From the NCBI GenBank assembly GCA_029851415.1, contig CM056744.1, forward strand, positions 70,116,172 to 70,180,171: DNA of 64,000 bases. Reading direction: 5' to 3'. The translations under genes were made by a program, and so were the position numbers. Under the pieces are notes generated by a model, which saw nothing but the letters and a program-made list of their open reading frames with translations, made no database searches and was not told the origin of the DNA. Shown here piece after piece: positions 21,131 to 33,986 of the stretch. The stretch is from Eretmocerus hayati. Its lineage: Eukaryota; Arthropoda; Insecta; Hymenoptera; Aphelinidae. Numbering within the stretch: the first letter of the stretch is position 1; each line of letters begins with the position of its first letter.

Positions 21131-22324
21131 TCCACGGAATCTCAAGTTTTGTGTTACTGCAGTGTTTCAGGAGTATTTCGATCTATTCGGAGTGCGCAGG
21201 AACGGCATTTCATAGTATTTGGCATCATTCAATATGGACTACATTCTTCTTTGTTGAAATCCCGATTGGTCAATAGCATCCCGATTGGTCAATAGCAGAC
21301 CGCAAGAGATGATTTCTGTGTAGTTTACAAACGTACCAACGCGATTTTTTGAATTGATAAGGCTGTAACTAAAATACCTATGCCTCAACTACTTCGGTGG
21401 AATGATATATCCATCTACTTATCTCATATTTCGAGAAAATCTTTGATTCAGAGATGTGCGCTGATTTGGCTATGATATTAGCTCTCATTCATCGATGTAA
21501 CCGAGTTTTGTGGGAGAACCTTTTCTGGCTATTGTTTACGAAAATGATGAAATACCTTGTGCAAAATGGAGGATTTAGCAATGAGTTTCCGAAGTTGGGA
21601 AGAAGACAAATCGAATCCCGTTTGGTTTGTGAGTGTGCGTTGATCCGGACAAATTTTATAAAGCTTCAAAGCTCATAAAGTTATCGCGCCACTGGCTTTC
21701 AAAATGGTCATTTTTTGATGTCATACTCCGGAGACGCGAAGCACAGGGTTGGGACCTTGTGCTCTTTTTTCTTCATCACAAAGAGGATATAACCGCACTG
21801 TTTTGAGTTGCAATTGTCGATCGGTATTTCCGTGAGAAGCTGAGGAGAAATACTTGAATCCGGATGGTAAGCTAAATAAGCCTCTCAATGTGATGGTATC
21901 GCGATTTTCTTGATTTTCACATAGTATATGGCTAGAATATGAACGAAATAACACCATAGTGTATTCTAGGAATTGAAATGAGACTCATAGCTCTTGACAT
22001 GATTTTGGAAATTTATATCGAATTTCGGGAAAATCGATGATGAAATTCATCTTAAAGTCAAGTCAGGCAAAGTATAATCCGTATCGATCGTCTAGACAAT
22101 GTTTTGAATCGAATCTATTCGATTGAAGTTGATTCACGAATGTTTGAAGTATGAAATTCCGTACATGTCGTTCTGAACCAGATACCTCGGCTTGGAAGAG
22201 AGTGGCATCACTTTTTTCACATGTTTTCGAGGTCTAAGAATCACATAAAATCCATTTCAAACGTGTGCGTTGAGAAATTTTTTTCTCTTATTTCAGAGGG
22301 TCAATAGTCAAAAGTTCCATGGAA
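21131..22324. other. No gene recognised
   Basis: AT-rich unique-looking sequence. A 17-base direct repeat (AATCCCGATTGGTCAAT-type) sits near 21260-21295. The open frames (for example 21454-21678 +) have no recognisable features. Confidence 0.3.
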
Positions 22325-22640
22325 ACCCTCATATGCATGACATTGAGACAAGAATTTCCTGAGCCCTGGAGGGCTCAGCTGGTAGAGTGTCTTTCCCGGT
22401 GTAAAGAAGGCCCCCAGTTCAAATCTGGGTCCAGGTGACTTTTTTCTCTCGATGTCTGTCATATTCAATCTTTTCATCAATTAACACCTCCACGATCAAA
22501 CCCGATCGTTAATTTCTCAATAAACCGATCTCAAATTTGAGATTGATAGAGGAATAAAATCAGTCCTCCAATGCCGATTTCACGAATATAATATCATTTA
22601 AAACATAAGAGGACGAGTCAAGTTCGAAAAGTGTAACCAA
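22325..22640 (+). repeat. Isolated satellite C monomer with tRNA-like unit
   Basis: One nearly full monomer 1.2 kb beyond the array. Its tRNA-like unit (22364-22436) keeps the B box and T-run, but the A box starts GGGCTCAGCTGG instead of TAGCTCAGCTGG. Confidence 0.75.
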
Positions 22641-23190
22641 ATAAATTTCAAGTCTCAATCCCAGAGTGACGCATAGAACTGAACGGCTATTCACAGTGAA
22701 AGGAAAAGATCTGCGTCGAATTTTGAAGGTTATACAAACTCGGCTCTTTGTGGAATTCCAAACCAACTGAAGGGAGAAGATGATGAATTTTTTCTCGCTG
22801 CTCAGCGTACGCTGGTGTGAAATTCAAACGATCAAACAGTAAATTTGGATCTATCCATCAACATCAATCGATAATCACATGAAACAATAGGTCAGCTGAC
22901 TCAAACTGATCCAAATCTTATGATATGCTAATGGTGTTCTTTTTTCCCTCAAAAACAAAACATGGATAAAGCAAAGATCTCATAAACGAAAAATAAGAGA
23001 ATTGAGCAAAAATACAGATGCAGCAATTTTGAAATAACTTCTCTGCTCCCAATCAATTGGTCCAATAGTGTTCTTCCAACATGACTCCTCTGTAGAAGCG
23101 AAATTCATTTGCTGAATTCGAGGAAAAAAGTGCCCTTGATCACAGACAAAATGCTTACGAGCAGGCACCGCACAAATGCAGGATAACAGG
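22641..23190. other. No gene recognised
   Basis: No repeat or coding signal noted. The 92-codon minus frame 22980-23258 overlaps the 3' end of the decayed gene in another frame. Confidence 0.3.
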
Positions 23191-24953
23191 TTATAACGGC
23201 GTACAACCGTAATGGGAGCGCGCATTCCCATCTTGGAACATAGCTCGGAGGTGGTCAAGGATCAAGCCACGCCGGTATTGAATCAACTCAACCACACGAC
23301 ATCGATCCGTGTAACATACCAGATAGTCGAATAATTCTCGGTCGATGCGCTTCAACTCCATCAAATAAACAAGTAGCGGATCGGATAATGAATTTACACT
23401 GCGTTCATAGACGGGGTTCGCAAAACCATTTGACACAGGTGGTGCGTTATTAGAATCGTGACGATTTTCCCGGGGCGTTGTTCCCTCATCGACTCTGTTG
23501 AGACGATTACGAGTAGGGGTCCCGCGAGTCCGATGCACCGACCACATTGGAAGTTGGCGCGAGCAGGACGATTCATTGGTGAAATTCGATTGGGGTGCAC
23601 TCGCAATGACTCCCTCGAAGTTGGATACACACGCGGAGCCATTTTCTTTAATAGGAATGTTCTCTTGTAAATTCGTCGGATAGCTTTATGAGAGCTCGGA
23701 GACTTGCGCTGTGGTTGAATATTAGCAAGCAAACGACTCAAAGAGGACTGACCGTCCCAACAGAGATACCGAGCGACCCTTGACTAGCAGGCGGTCAACG
23801 AATTCTAATATTGAACGGAGAAAGAAGAAAGAAAACACAAACAAAGCCGAAATTCCATCATAAGTATTTACACACGGAACGATCTCAACTTCCGTCCCCA
23901 ACCAAATTTAGTTCAGGATATTCAATGTACTGACATCGCTCAGAAGAATGAGGAATACAATATTACAGACAAAATAACCCGATTAGACTAACAACGCCTG
24001 CGCAATAATATCAATGACTGAGGCAATGGTATGCAAGGACTAATCTTCTCAGATAACGCTTTAGTTGGAATCAAAGCAATCTGCGGAATCGGAAGACGAA
24101 AAAAGTCACCAGCGAATCGGTTCAATTTCATTAAAATAAGAACAAGTTGAATTCTGGCAAATCGGATTTACTGGAGCAGACGAATGTACAGAACAGTAAG
24201 CAAAATTGAGCAAATTCACATAGAGAATTGCATCGTCGATTAAACGACTCGGAAGGAGTAGAGCGCATCTTAATAAGTCGCTGCCGCAGAACAATAATGT
24301 ACTCAATCATCAATTTTGGTTCTGAAGAATTTTTTAACTGAGCCTCTGCACATCTCGGACAGGCAGATGAGCAGGGGAAAGCAATACTTACAGGCACTTG
24401 ACACAAAATTCATAGGAGGGCGAATCTGCATCTTTTCCCAAGTGAGCCCAACATCTGGGTAATGGGAGGTCGGATCATGAAACTGTTTTCGTGTATGGTA
24501 CAGGAGTTCGGATTCTCGATCGACTATCAATTGATGCAGGCGAGCAATCCTTTTCTGCAGCTCAAGTGAGTGAGTCCTGGTTTCATTACACTTCATATTT
24601 TGTAGCGACTTTTCCAACTGTTTCACAACAGTGTCTTTCTTAAAGTCTCCTAAATCATACTCGATCAGATGCCGTGGAAGTCACTTCTTACGCGTTGAAC
24701 AAGATCGAGTTGGTAAGGCGTCCGCCTGGCCCAATGAGGGAAGCAGGGACTGATCTTGAGAAAATGAGGGAGTACCCTCTGAAATTGTGGAATCAATGCG
24801 GCAATCTTACGTTTCTCCTTGCACGGCGTTCGGATATGCTGCTACAGATGAAAAATTGGCCTCATCTACCGAGTTCTTTGAGCTATGCAGTGAATTCGCG
24901 AGCAACCCTCGGCGCTCATTCGATGGAACGTTTCCATCCACAGAAGAGGCCAA

Positions 24954-25888
24954 GCACACCTCTTTTGAAGCTGCGATAAGTTCCACGAAACTGACACCAA
25001 AATCCACATATGGGGTGTTTTTTAGGAGATCCTTCACAGTGAGGATCCGTTTCGACCGAAATCGTACCAGTCAACGCCTCGAAATAGCGGATAAAATAAT
25101 TCTTCCCGTGTATAAGTATATGGAGGCCCATTTTGATGAATTGGTGATTTCTCGATGTTTCTTCATTAAGCTTTTGATAACTGAAAAACAGCCCGTTTTA
25201 TCCAAAAATGTGTGGAGAAACTTTTTGTAGAGCTTCCAAAGATCTAGAGAAACATGCCCTGAGAGTTTCTCAAACAGTGCGTCTCTTCCGAGTTGTGAGG
25301 AGTCTTAATTACAAGTTCCATGGATTTTGAAATATTCCCATATGACATCATGTCTCAGATGTCATATTTCTAACCACTTTTGCAATATTGGAGAATGATT
25401 CAGGGGACTTTTCCCTCTTACTTATCGAGATTCTGTTCAATACAGCTCAAGAGAATCTTCCAGCATCCCATAGTGTGTTGAAAATATGAAGTTCGAGATA
25501 TGAAATACCATTGAAATATTCCAGAACCCATGAAACTTGTAATAAAGACGCCTCACTACTCGAAGTAGATGCAGCGCTCAAAAAACATTCAGGGCATGTT
25601 TCTCTAGATTTTTGAAAGCTCTACAAAAAGTTTCTCCACACATTTTTCGATAGAATGGGCCGTTCTTCAGTTATCGAAAGACCAATGAGGGAACATGGAA
25701 AAATCACCAATTTATCGAAATGGGCCTTATACAAGGGGAAAATGATTTTACTCGCCATTTTGAGGCGTGAACCGGTACGATTTCGGTCAAAATGGGTCCT
25801 TACTGTGTAGGATCTCCTGAAAAACACCCTATAGATGGATTTTGGAGTCAGTATTGTGATACTTATCGCAGCTTGAAGCGAGGTGTGC
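24954..25888. mobile_element. 935-bp foldback element
   Basis: Arms of about 310 bp (24954-25265 and ~25580-25888) are inverted copies, outer end GCACACCTC. AA flanks both sides (24952-24953 and 25889-25890), and removing the element restores the host reading frame. Both arms happen to have long open frames ending in the same residues (NVWRNFL); this is repeat symmetry, not a gene. No transposase. Confidence 0.7.
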
Positions 25889-27456
25889 AAGGATACCACG
25901 CTCGCGACTCGAATGTCACAACGATGCAAAACGACATGCAATTCCTTGTGAGGTGAAGCAGGCTTAATAACACTGTTATCAGCGGTCTCAACAGTATGAT
26001 TGTCTTTATCGGAAACCTCAACACGTTTTGGAATCTTCTCAGACCGTACTCTTCCTTCCACGTCAAACGGGCCAGGTACCGATACCACTTTGTCTTCAGT
26101 TCTATCAACTGCATTTGGCTCTCGACAAGAAGTGCGATCAGTGGCTGTCTCGGGAATTTTGCTGGATTTTTCACCTCTAGCAGACTCCTTGCGGGGCTTG
26201 TGAGCATCGATTAGGCGGGTACTTCTGCTAGAAGATTTTTAAATCCATTTTTCTTCAGTCTATGGTATTTGGCTGCGGTCTCACGCTCTCGTTCGACGAG
26301 CCCTGGCCGAACCATAGGTTGCCAGCTCTCTTGAACATATACATTATTGGACTCATCTTCGACAATAATGTTTTGATCCCCAAATCTTGGAAGGCCTGCC
26401 GCAGAGAACTTTTTGTCTTTGATTTTATGTATGAAGCATTCATTTGGCTAAAAACCTATGGATGGTGGTGATGCTGGACGCTGACAGGCTTCAGAATGAT
26501 GAAGAAATGGGTGTGCGGCAAATTTCTCCTCTGAAAAACCGTGGAAAGAAGGAGACATCGAGCGCGATCTATTACGAAACTCGCAGAGAGGGACGTCGTC
26601 CTTGAATTCACAGGACAACTCATGCGGGGTATGAGATGATATTAGCATACGGTCCGGCGGGTTGTCTTCAAAACCCTGCGTCGGTGGTAGGATGTAAGCT
26701 GTAACCGCATCAGACAAATTAATCGGTCCATTATCTTCGGAATATGAGACTACAGGCGTCGAGGCATCGTCGTATACTGCCGTCGGGAGGAAAAAGGTCA
26801 ATAACTCAAAACAGTAACTTTTTTGGCAATCGGCATCTGAAGTTTTTCAATCGTGCTGGCCACGATTAATATGCTCAATCCAACAGATAAAATATGATTC
26901 CGAAAGATTTTCCTCTCCCCTATCTGATGATATTGGAAGAATTCCATGTAAAGTCTTTTAACCTAAGGTCTTTCAACCTAAGAAAAAGTGAGTTACGGTC
27001 TTAGGGGTTATGGAAGATACATCAAAACATAAGCAAAAAAGACGTAACTTCTGAGAAACGGAAGCACTTAACACGGGCCACCAGGTTTCAAACCACGCGC
27101 AATCTGGAAAAGCGAGGTTATCGGTATTTTTGGTAATAGTTGAGATAACCATATTGAACAAGGGTTTTGTGAGTACTCCATGCGTGTATCAAAGGTTGGT
27201 CTGACCAAAAGTTTCAAGTCAACTTAAATGTTTATTAACTGATATCGCAAATGTGCAACAAATATATCAATTTATATCAGAAAATCAACAGTGCAATCCA
27301 TCGTTTTTGAACGTTTCCATATTTCTCCTTAAAGGACCGAGACATTGCTCTTTTTCGACAGAAATATGAAAAACAACTGGCACACTCACTTGCGAAAGAA
27401 TAGGAAATGTGTTGGAGTAGATTGAACATAATAATTAAAGTAGAATATAATGATGA

Positions 27457-30400
27457 TTATTTTTTGACGGCTCGCGTACTTTTTTGAGGATTTTTGGACG
27501 TGCCTCTAATTTGCTTAGGTTGCACCTCGGTAGCTTTTGGTTGATTATTAGACTTCTTTGACCCTCTTTTGGAAGGTTTTTTCGGATTCTTTCGAACTGG
27601 CTTCCGAACTACTCCGCCCGTGACCGTGGCATTTGACTCGATGGCAGTTGGATCGGCATCAGGTGGGCCAGCATCTGTCTTTTTTGGTTCTTTCACCGGC
27701 AAGTTCCTCCAAAAACTCTGACGGTGAAGAGGCACAAGCGAGATAAAGTTCATTATTATACTTTCTCTTACCAACTTATCAACTCCAAGTGGTTTCTGTA
27801 AGGCCTCAGGTTTCTTGGATATACCCTTCGCGATTTTTTCTTTCAGAAAATCTAATTCGTATGTGACGCTATCAAATGCTGTCTTGTACTGAAGTTTTAA
27901 CGAGCCTCTTGTGGCAGTAACTTGAACCATATCAGATAAAAGCGGTTTTGGATCGTTTATTTCCAAGTCAGTCAGTTTTGCTGTAGAGTGACCATCAACC
28001 CATTTGAAAAAATCTGTATGATTCATGGTCTTGACAATAGTGCGGGAATTTGCACATTGTACGGCTTGGCAGAAATCTTCACAATCATATACTTCCCGTT
28101 GCGACGATAGACATAGAAGTATAGACTGCCGGTCCCGTATTTTCGCCGTTGACGTCGAGGCCCCCAATGAGAGTGAGAGAGACGCAACATAGAAATCGCG
28201 TGTTAAAAGCGTGCGCCTTGGAGCATGCCGTCTCTTTCACTCTCACGCAAAGGTCTATGTCTCGATGACAACGGCGAGTATACGGGACCAGCAGTCTATA
28301 CTTCTATGTCTATGGTTGCGACTTCAAAGATTTCTCCACTTGGTGGTGAAAGCTGTCAGCACTCATGAATGTGTGACCAGGCTCAAAAAAGTTCAATTCA
28401 ATCGATTTTATCGATGTTTCTTCGGAGTTGACAGTTTGTACACACGATGTTAAGAAGCACCAGTTCTTGTTCTGTGCTGTGCAGTTGTCGAGCCATAACA
28501 TTATCTTCATGGCATCTCTGAAATTTTTGAAGAAAGCGTGGTATGCTGATGCCAAGTCTTCTTTGAGTCTTCCAGATATTCCTTCATGCCAACACACTGC
28601 ACACGTCCTCCTACCCTTGTTTGGGCCTACTGGGACAAAACTCTCTTTATATGCAGAAAGCCGATTGGGAAAAAAGACAGCTTTAAATGTATCGATTCTT
28701 GGAAGCATGATAACTTTCTGCAAATCTGCTGAAAAGCAGAGGTGCCCCTTCAGGAAGGGGTTGTTCCGAGTATTCACGATATTTCTGCCGGGCTAACTCC
28801 GCTTTCCTAATATGCGTCTGCCACGCCTGGCATGTATCACAGTCAGGGTCTAGACTATTACTGCTGTGGTGAGGATTGTGGAGTTGCAATGTCTCACATC
28901 TCTCACACTCTTCGTGCCCAAGCTTTGAGAATCGGATGTTGAGTTCTTTTAGGCAGCGGCCGTAGAAGTCGATGGACAATTGTACGCCAGGATTTACTTG
29001 CGAAAAATTCTCATGCATGGCAGCAATTGTTAGATCGGATGGTAAGTATCGAGCATTTGGGGCGTGTTCACGTCGATAGTGTGATACAGTAGGCTTAAAA
29101 TTCTCAATGTGATCAACAATCAAACTGCGATCAAATCTATTCGCACAGGGATGACGGCCTCGATTATCTGGAAGAGGGGCAACTGCTTGACTATTTGATA
29201 ATTTGAGCACACGCAGTATTGCCTTGTCATTGTTGTGCCGGAACCCTAACGTTGTCAGGAAAAAATGCTTGCAGACTCGCATCATTTCTCCACCGGATTC
29301 GCGCAAGTGATATTTTACAGACAAAGATCTCTTATTTTTCGTAGCAGCCGATGGCGTCCGAGGAGTTCCCCTAATGCACATGATCAGTAGGAACATTTGT
29401 TTTTGCTCATTAGTGAGCTTCTGATATTGGCGATTAATCGAAGCTCGACAGTCGTTATCAAAATTCTCACTGCACTGCCATCGACAATCCAAAGAATCAC
29501 AGGCTTCACGCACAAGGTGAGCATCTGCTATGCGTTTACGTTTTGCCTCGATTGTTTCTCGTGGTTGTTTGCGTTTCCTTTTCCTGATCGTGTCCTTTTT
29601 CGTTAGAACTGAAATATTGAGAAATTATATAATTGCGAATGGGTATCCGGATGATGGAGATTTGATTCGACGTTTACACTGACCAGGCTTTGAATCGGCG
29701 TTTGATATTTCGGGATTAGCGAATGGTACATTTGGCTTGTGATCTGCAACGGTAACGTTCAGAGATGAATTAGTGTCCGTCTCAACTCTCGCAATATTCA
29801 ATTCTCCGCGTCCGTCGAGATTCTCATCGATCCTTAACGAATGATTTGCTGTTGAAGAAAAGACAAACTGTTGTTCTGTCGACTCAAATGATGTAAGAAG
29901 AGTGGATCAATTACTCAAATTAAATCAGAGTTCTACCTTGAAAAGGCTCGGAGTCGACGATACCTCGTTCGCTATTGTCACAATTCTCGAGAGTACCATC
30001 TCGAAAAGGATTTCGACTACTTATAGTTATGCTGAGGTTTGATTCGTCAATGACATCAGAATTCTCAGCGGCGGTCGCATATTGTACTGCGGGGAGAAGA
30101 GTGGATAGTTGCAGCAATTTAAAAATGGAATATCAACACAATTATTTCAATGTATTCAGAGTTTTACCTGAACACGTATCAAGCTCCGAGTGAGCAATAG
30201 TTTCGTTTTGAATTCCAGATGTGCTGGGCTCACAATATGTGACGGCATTATGTGGAGATGTATCTTCATTCGTATGAGCCGTTTCAGCACTTGATCTATC
30301 AATCACACCGGTATCCTCAAGGAGCAAGTAATTGGCTGTCAAAGAAGAAAAATTATGACACGATCACTTTTGATATTTGAATTTCTCAATAGTCCTCCAA

Positions 30401-30594
30401 AATTGAAACAACTACTAATTTTTGAAAAATAGCAAACAGTGCTGAGCATGTGATGACAAATTTCCAATTCACTTACGATTGCTCCTCTCATTTCGTACGC
30501 CACGAAATCTCTCAAAGCCATTCTCATCAACATAACATTGGCTGAAGTCGAATATGAGCTGCTGTGGTTGCTCCGGTAAATTATTAGAGCTCAT
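27457..30594 (-). pseudogene. Five-exon transposase gene (DUF7869-like), damaged
   Basis: Exons: 30594-30477 (ATG start, donor GTAAGT), 30335-30168, 30086-29937, 29848-29684 and 29608-27457. All introns have GT-AG ends and are phase 1; exons 2-4 are 168, 150 and 165 nt. The last exon has a basic start, then RGRHPCANR, a C-x2-C pair region, SADLQKV, WLDNCTAQNKN and GHTFMSADS, which by family resemblance would hold catalytic acidic residues of a DDE nuclease. The C-terminus is lysine-rich, a likely nuclear signal. Damage: one frame change near 28745-28775 and a MITE at 28106-28314. Without these it would be about 845 residues. The DUF7869 assignment is from memory. Confidence 0.7.
28106..28314. 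mobile_element. 209-bp MITE with 8-bp target duplication
   Basis: Inverted ends (ATAGACATAGAAGTATAGAC at the left; complement at the right) and GTTGCGAC repeated on both sides (28098-28105 and 28315-28322). Removing 217 nt joins the two parts of the transposase frame exactly. 8-bp duplications point to hAT or P superfamily mobilisation. Confidence 0.85.
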
Positions 30595-31241
30595 GATCTC
30601 ATCAGCATCTCACACTTCCTTGATAATTGACTCAAACACCGCGATAATGTTTTCAACATGTCTTAGTATTCCAGATCTCCAGGTTATGGTCACGCGTTTG
30701 TTGTGTATAAACAATAAGAAAGAAGGCAGCAACATGAACATTTCCGTAACCCAAAAGGACGTAAGTCGTGTCCACAAAAAAAGACGCAATTTTCAATTTT
30801 GCGTCTTTTTTGGTTATGAGAACAAACTTACGTTGTTTTTGCTTCCGAAAACTGCAGAAAATGCGAAATGTCGTAACTGTCTTGAGTAAAATCATGGATG
30901 AAAATCTCAGCCTCACGGCAAACTGAGTGCATTATATTATAGAGGACACTCTGTTACATAAGAATAACATCGTAACTCGAATTTGACAATTTTTGTAGTT
31001 ATTGACCCTTTTCCTTCCGACGGCAGTATAGAACCATTTCGAGAAAGGCAAAAGAATCAAGATGTGCCGCTTCATCCTCGGCTGAGTTTTCCCCTTTTGG
31101 CGCAAAATTTTCATCTGGCACAATACGCCCATAAATAGTGGTGACACCTGCATCACTGGCCGAAGGAGCGTCAAATTCGGCCACGATAACACAATCACTG
31201 TCACTATCATAGCCGCGAACAAGAGAAACTTGGGAATTCAT

Positions 31242-32104
31242 GATTTCGAGAAAGAATGTCACACGTCGAGGACAGCAACGAGATCAAAGAAGTGTATGAA
31301 GAATAATGCGATCTCTGATTGAGTGGGTAGGGTATCTACCACCATTTCTTCGCGTAGTTCATCTCAAGAAAAATCACCATCAGCGGCCATCGATATAGGC
31401 AGGGTGGGACACGTAAAGAGGCACATTCAAAAACAAGAGGTCAAAAATAGGCTTATTATCGCCACCATAAACAAAAACGCGGCCCACACTGGAAATAAGG
31501 TATCTGAATGTAACGCCCGATTAAAAGCATCGACTTAACACAATAGCTGAGCGTTGAGAACCACGAGCGGAACCGGAAAGCATTAGCAAGAGGCGGGCCG
31601 AATGAGTGGCACTAGCATACTCAGCGATGAATCTACAATTGCATCTTCACTCATGCGTCCCTTTGCCGGTTCAGCGAATAAGCAACAAAAAAACACTCTC
31701 TCTTTCAAAATCTGAGAAAGGAGACGATTTTTGGAAAAAATTGTATCCAACATACAAGCATACACCATAGACACGCGGAATGACTGAAATTGGCCAAGAA
31801 AAATGTTAAGAGTATACACACGACGATGTCTTACCCAAAGATCAATAATAAGCACGTAACTCGGTGAAACAAATGAATTCATTCGAGAATTGCTGAAGAT
31901 GGGAGACACGGGCATCCGGGAAAAATGGTCTGCCTGCAACAAGACTCTCCTTGACCGAGAGGATATATGCAAAAAAGTTCATGAAAAAATATGCCATTGC
32001 AGGACATCGGAGACTCAAAGAGTTCAGATGCATATGCAGCCGCTCAAACATAATCCAGGAATAATCATGGAGAGATTGAAACGCCTGTACACCTCAAGAG
32101 TAAC
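31242..32104. other. No gene recognised
   Basis: Lies upstream of the decayed gene on one side and of the env fossil on the other. The frames 31323-31538 (+) and 31583-31972 (-) have no recognisable domains. It may contain the lost 5' part of env, but nothing can be aligned by eye. Confidence 0.3.
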
Positions 32105-33063
32105 ATGGAAATCATAATAATCATGAATGAAGTAAATCTGCAATCATACTTCTCGCAAGGATTGAATTTGAATAATACGTGGAGTTTGATCAAAACGGAA
32201 TGCGAAGAAAGATTGAACGAATGTAAAACCACGAGACAGATAGAAATATCAGGGGATGGAATTCGAGGCACGCAGAAAAATTCAAACAGACTAATAGAAT
32301 TATTACAAGGGAAGAAGCCAAGCGAACCTCATATGAGGATAGATAGGGCATTACTGGAGATTATGGGAATGTTCTACAAATATTCATACGGACTTTAGAT
32401 GAAGATTCGGAAGTCGAGTTGAAGGATTTCATACAAGGTACGGCTAACGACACTAGCCAACTGGCCGGGATAGTGGGAAATCAAACGGAAAGTGTATACA
32501 AACAGTTCAACTTTCAGCAAGATAAAATAGACCGATTGAACGCAATCATACTTCAATTGAAAGACGCAGATGACGAATTAAGTAAACGAATTGATTTCAC
32601 TATAATAATGGAAATCCTCATCGAGAATGTGCTCCAGTACGAACTTGACACGGAAACTCTGACGGATGCTATACTTCTTGCTCGCAGGAAATAATGCATC
32701 CACGCTTTGTACCCCCATCTCTTCTGACAGATGCAAAAAACACCATTTTTCAGACAGTGGCAGACGATAGATTTCCAGAAATAGAGGATACGGACCCTAT
32801 TCTGCATCTCTTCAAAATCGCAGACGTGTCAATTTTATTCCATTACCCAAGACTTTCATACTACATACGGCTTCCTCTTCCGGATATCATCGGATTCGAC
32901 TTGTATAGGGGAATACCTGTGCCAATTCGTCAGCAAAATCCTCCGATTTCGGCATATTTCTGGCGAGATACACTGCACACCGCGATAAGTGCAAAATCAG
33001 GTCAATATATCTCATTCACTGCAGAGACATTGGGAAAATGCAAGCGACTAGAAGAAATTCATA

Positions 33064-33986
33064 CACTACCGGTCAAAAGTTTAAGCTCACCCAAAAATTC
33101 TTTTTTCAATTTTGTGAGTTGAACTACTCGGCTCTATTTGACCGTAGAAGACTCTTCTGGAGCTCATTCTGAAGGTTTTTTCACGTACTTTAAGATGGCA
33201 CTGTTCATTTTCATCCTTACGGATCGGGATCTTTCCAATTTGAGCTTGGAAAAGTGTCAATTTCAACGATTTTTCAGAGAATCTTTTGGCTCCTGCCAAT
33301 TTGAGCCACGTGAATGTTCCAATATGGAAGTTGTGGGATACAAAAGTACCAGTCTAGAGCTTCAGAATCCGTTTTCGAACGTTCCTCTACGCCACTGCCA
33401 GTCCGAGCTATGACACTTTCTCTGAGGGAAGATTTTTCGCAAAAACTAGCACCTGGATTCAAAAATGACGAGAAAATTCACTTTTTGGGGCATATTTCGA
33501 AGGTCCCTCGTTTCCTCAATCAAGATGTTGATAAGAGATGACAGAAATGATGATTATACTTCATAAAAATGCGTCTCTGTATCTCTCTCGAATTGGAGTG
33601 CTAGTTTTTCCGAAAAATCTTCCCTCAGAGAAAGTGTCATAGCTCGGACTGGAAGTAGCGTAGAGGGGCGTTCAAAAACGGATTTTGAAGCTCTAGACTG
33701 GTACTTTCATATCCCACAACTCCCATATTGAAACATGTATGTGGCTCAAATTGGCAGGAGCCAAAAGATTCTCCCAAAAATCGTTGAAATTGACACTTTT
33801 CCAAGCTCAAATTGGAAAGATCCCGATCCGTACGGATGAAAATGGATTATGCCATCTTAAAATACGTGCAAAAACCTTCAAAATGAGCTCCAGAAGAGTC
33901 CTCTACGGTCAAATAGAGCCGAGCAGTTCAACGCACAAAATCGAAAAAAAATTTTTTCGGTGAGCTTAAACTTTTGACCGGTAGTG
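33064..33986. mobile_element. 923-bp mariner-type foldback element
   Basis: Ends CACTACCGGTCAAAAGTTT and complement, with TA on both sides (33062-33063 and 33987-33988). Arms of roughly 380 bp are inverted copies. This end sequence and TA duplication are typical of Tc1/mariner elements. No transposase: the frames on the arms are mirror images. It interrupts the env fossil. Confidence 0.8.

Larger units (their letters stand above)
26777..31026 (-). mobile_element. 4.25-kb DNA transposon (Sola-like candidate)
   Basis: Terminal inverted repeats of about 30 bp (CTGCCGTCGG, then AGGAAAA, then GGTCAATAACT; two mismatches) flanked by TATA on both sides (26773-26776 and 31027-31030). Subterminal inverted motifs (CATAAGCAAAAAAGACG near 27028, complement near 30803) add to the ends. 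One minus-strand transposase gene fills the element. The insertion splits a reading frame that is continuous without it. The 4-bp duplication and the protein type (LDNCTAQNKNW, GHTFMSADS) suggest a Sola-like group, but this was not checked. Because TATA is self-complementary, a TA duplication cannot be excluded. Confidence 0.8.
23191..31241 (-). pseudogene. Decayed gene of unknown function, split by two mobile elements
   Basis: Read on the minus strand with the insertions skipped: 31241-31027 (acidic N-terminus with GYDSDSD), 26776-25889, 24953-24392 (coiled-coil-like ELQKRIARLHQLI segment) up to a GTAAGT donor, then probably 23708-23191 after a CCACAG acceptor. Cutting out the transposon (4,254 nt with one target copy) and the foldback (937 nt) keeps the reading continuous, so these really are one gene. 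Lesions: in-frame TAG 26450, ~1-nt deletion near 26215, TAA 24809, TGA 24683, TAA 23688. Ancestral length was near 700 codons. I do not recognise the family; it could be a host gene or an old mobile-element gene. Confidence 0.6.

Noticed and set aside
24787..25230. A 147-codon plus-strand gene
   Set aside because: Its second half lies on the foldback arm and is mirrored by the minus frame 26088-25621; the first part is antisense to the decayed gene.
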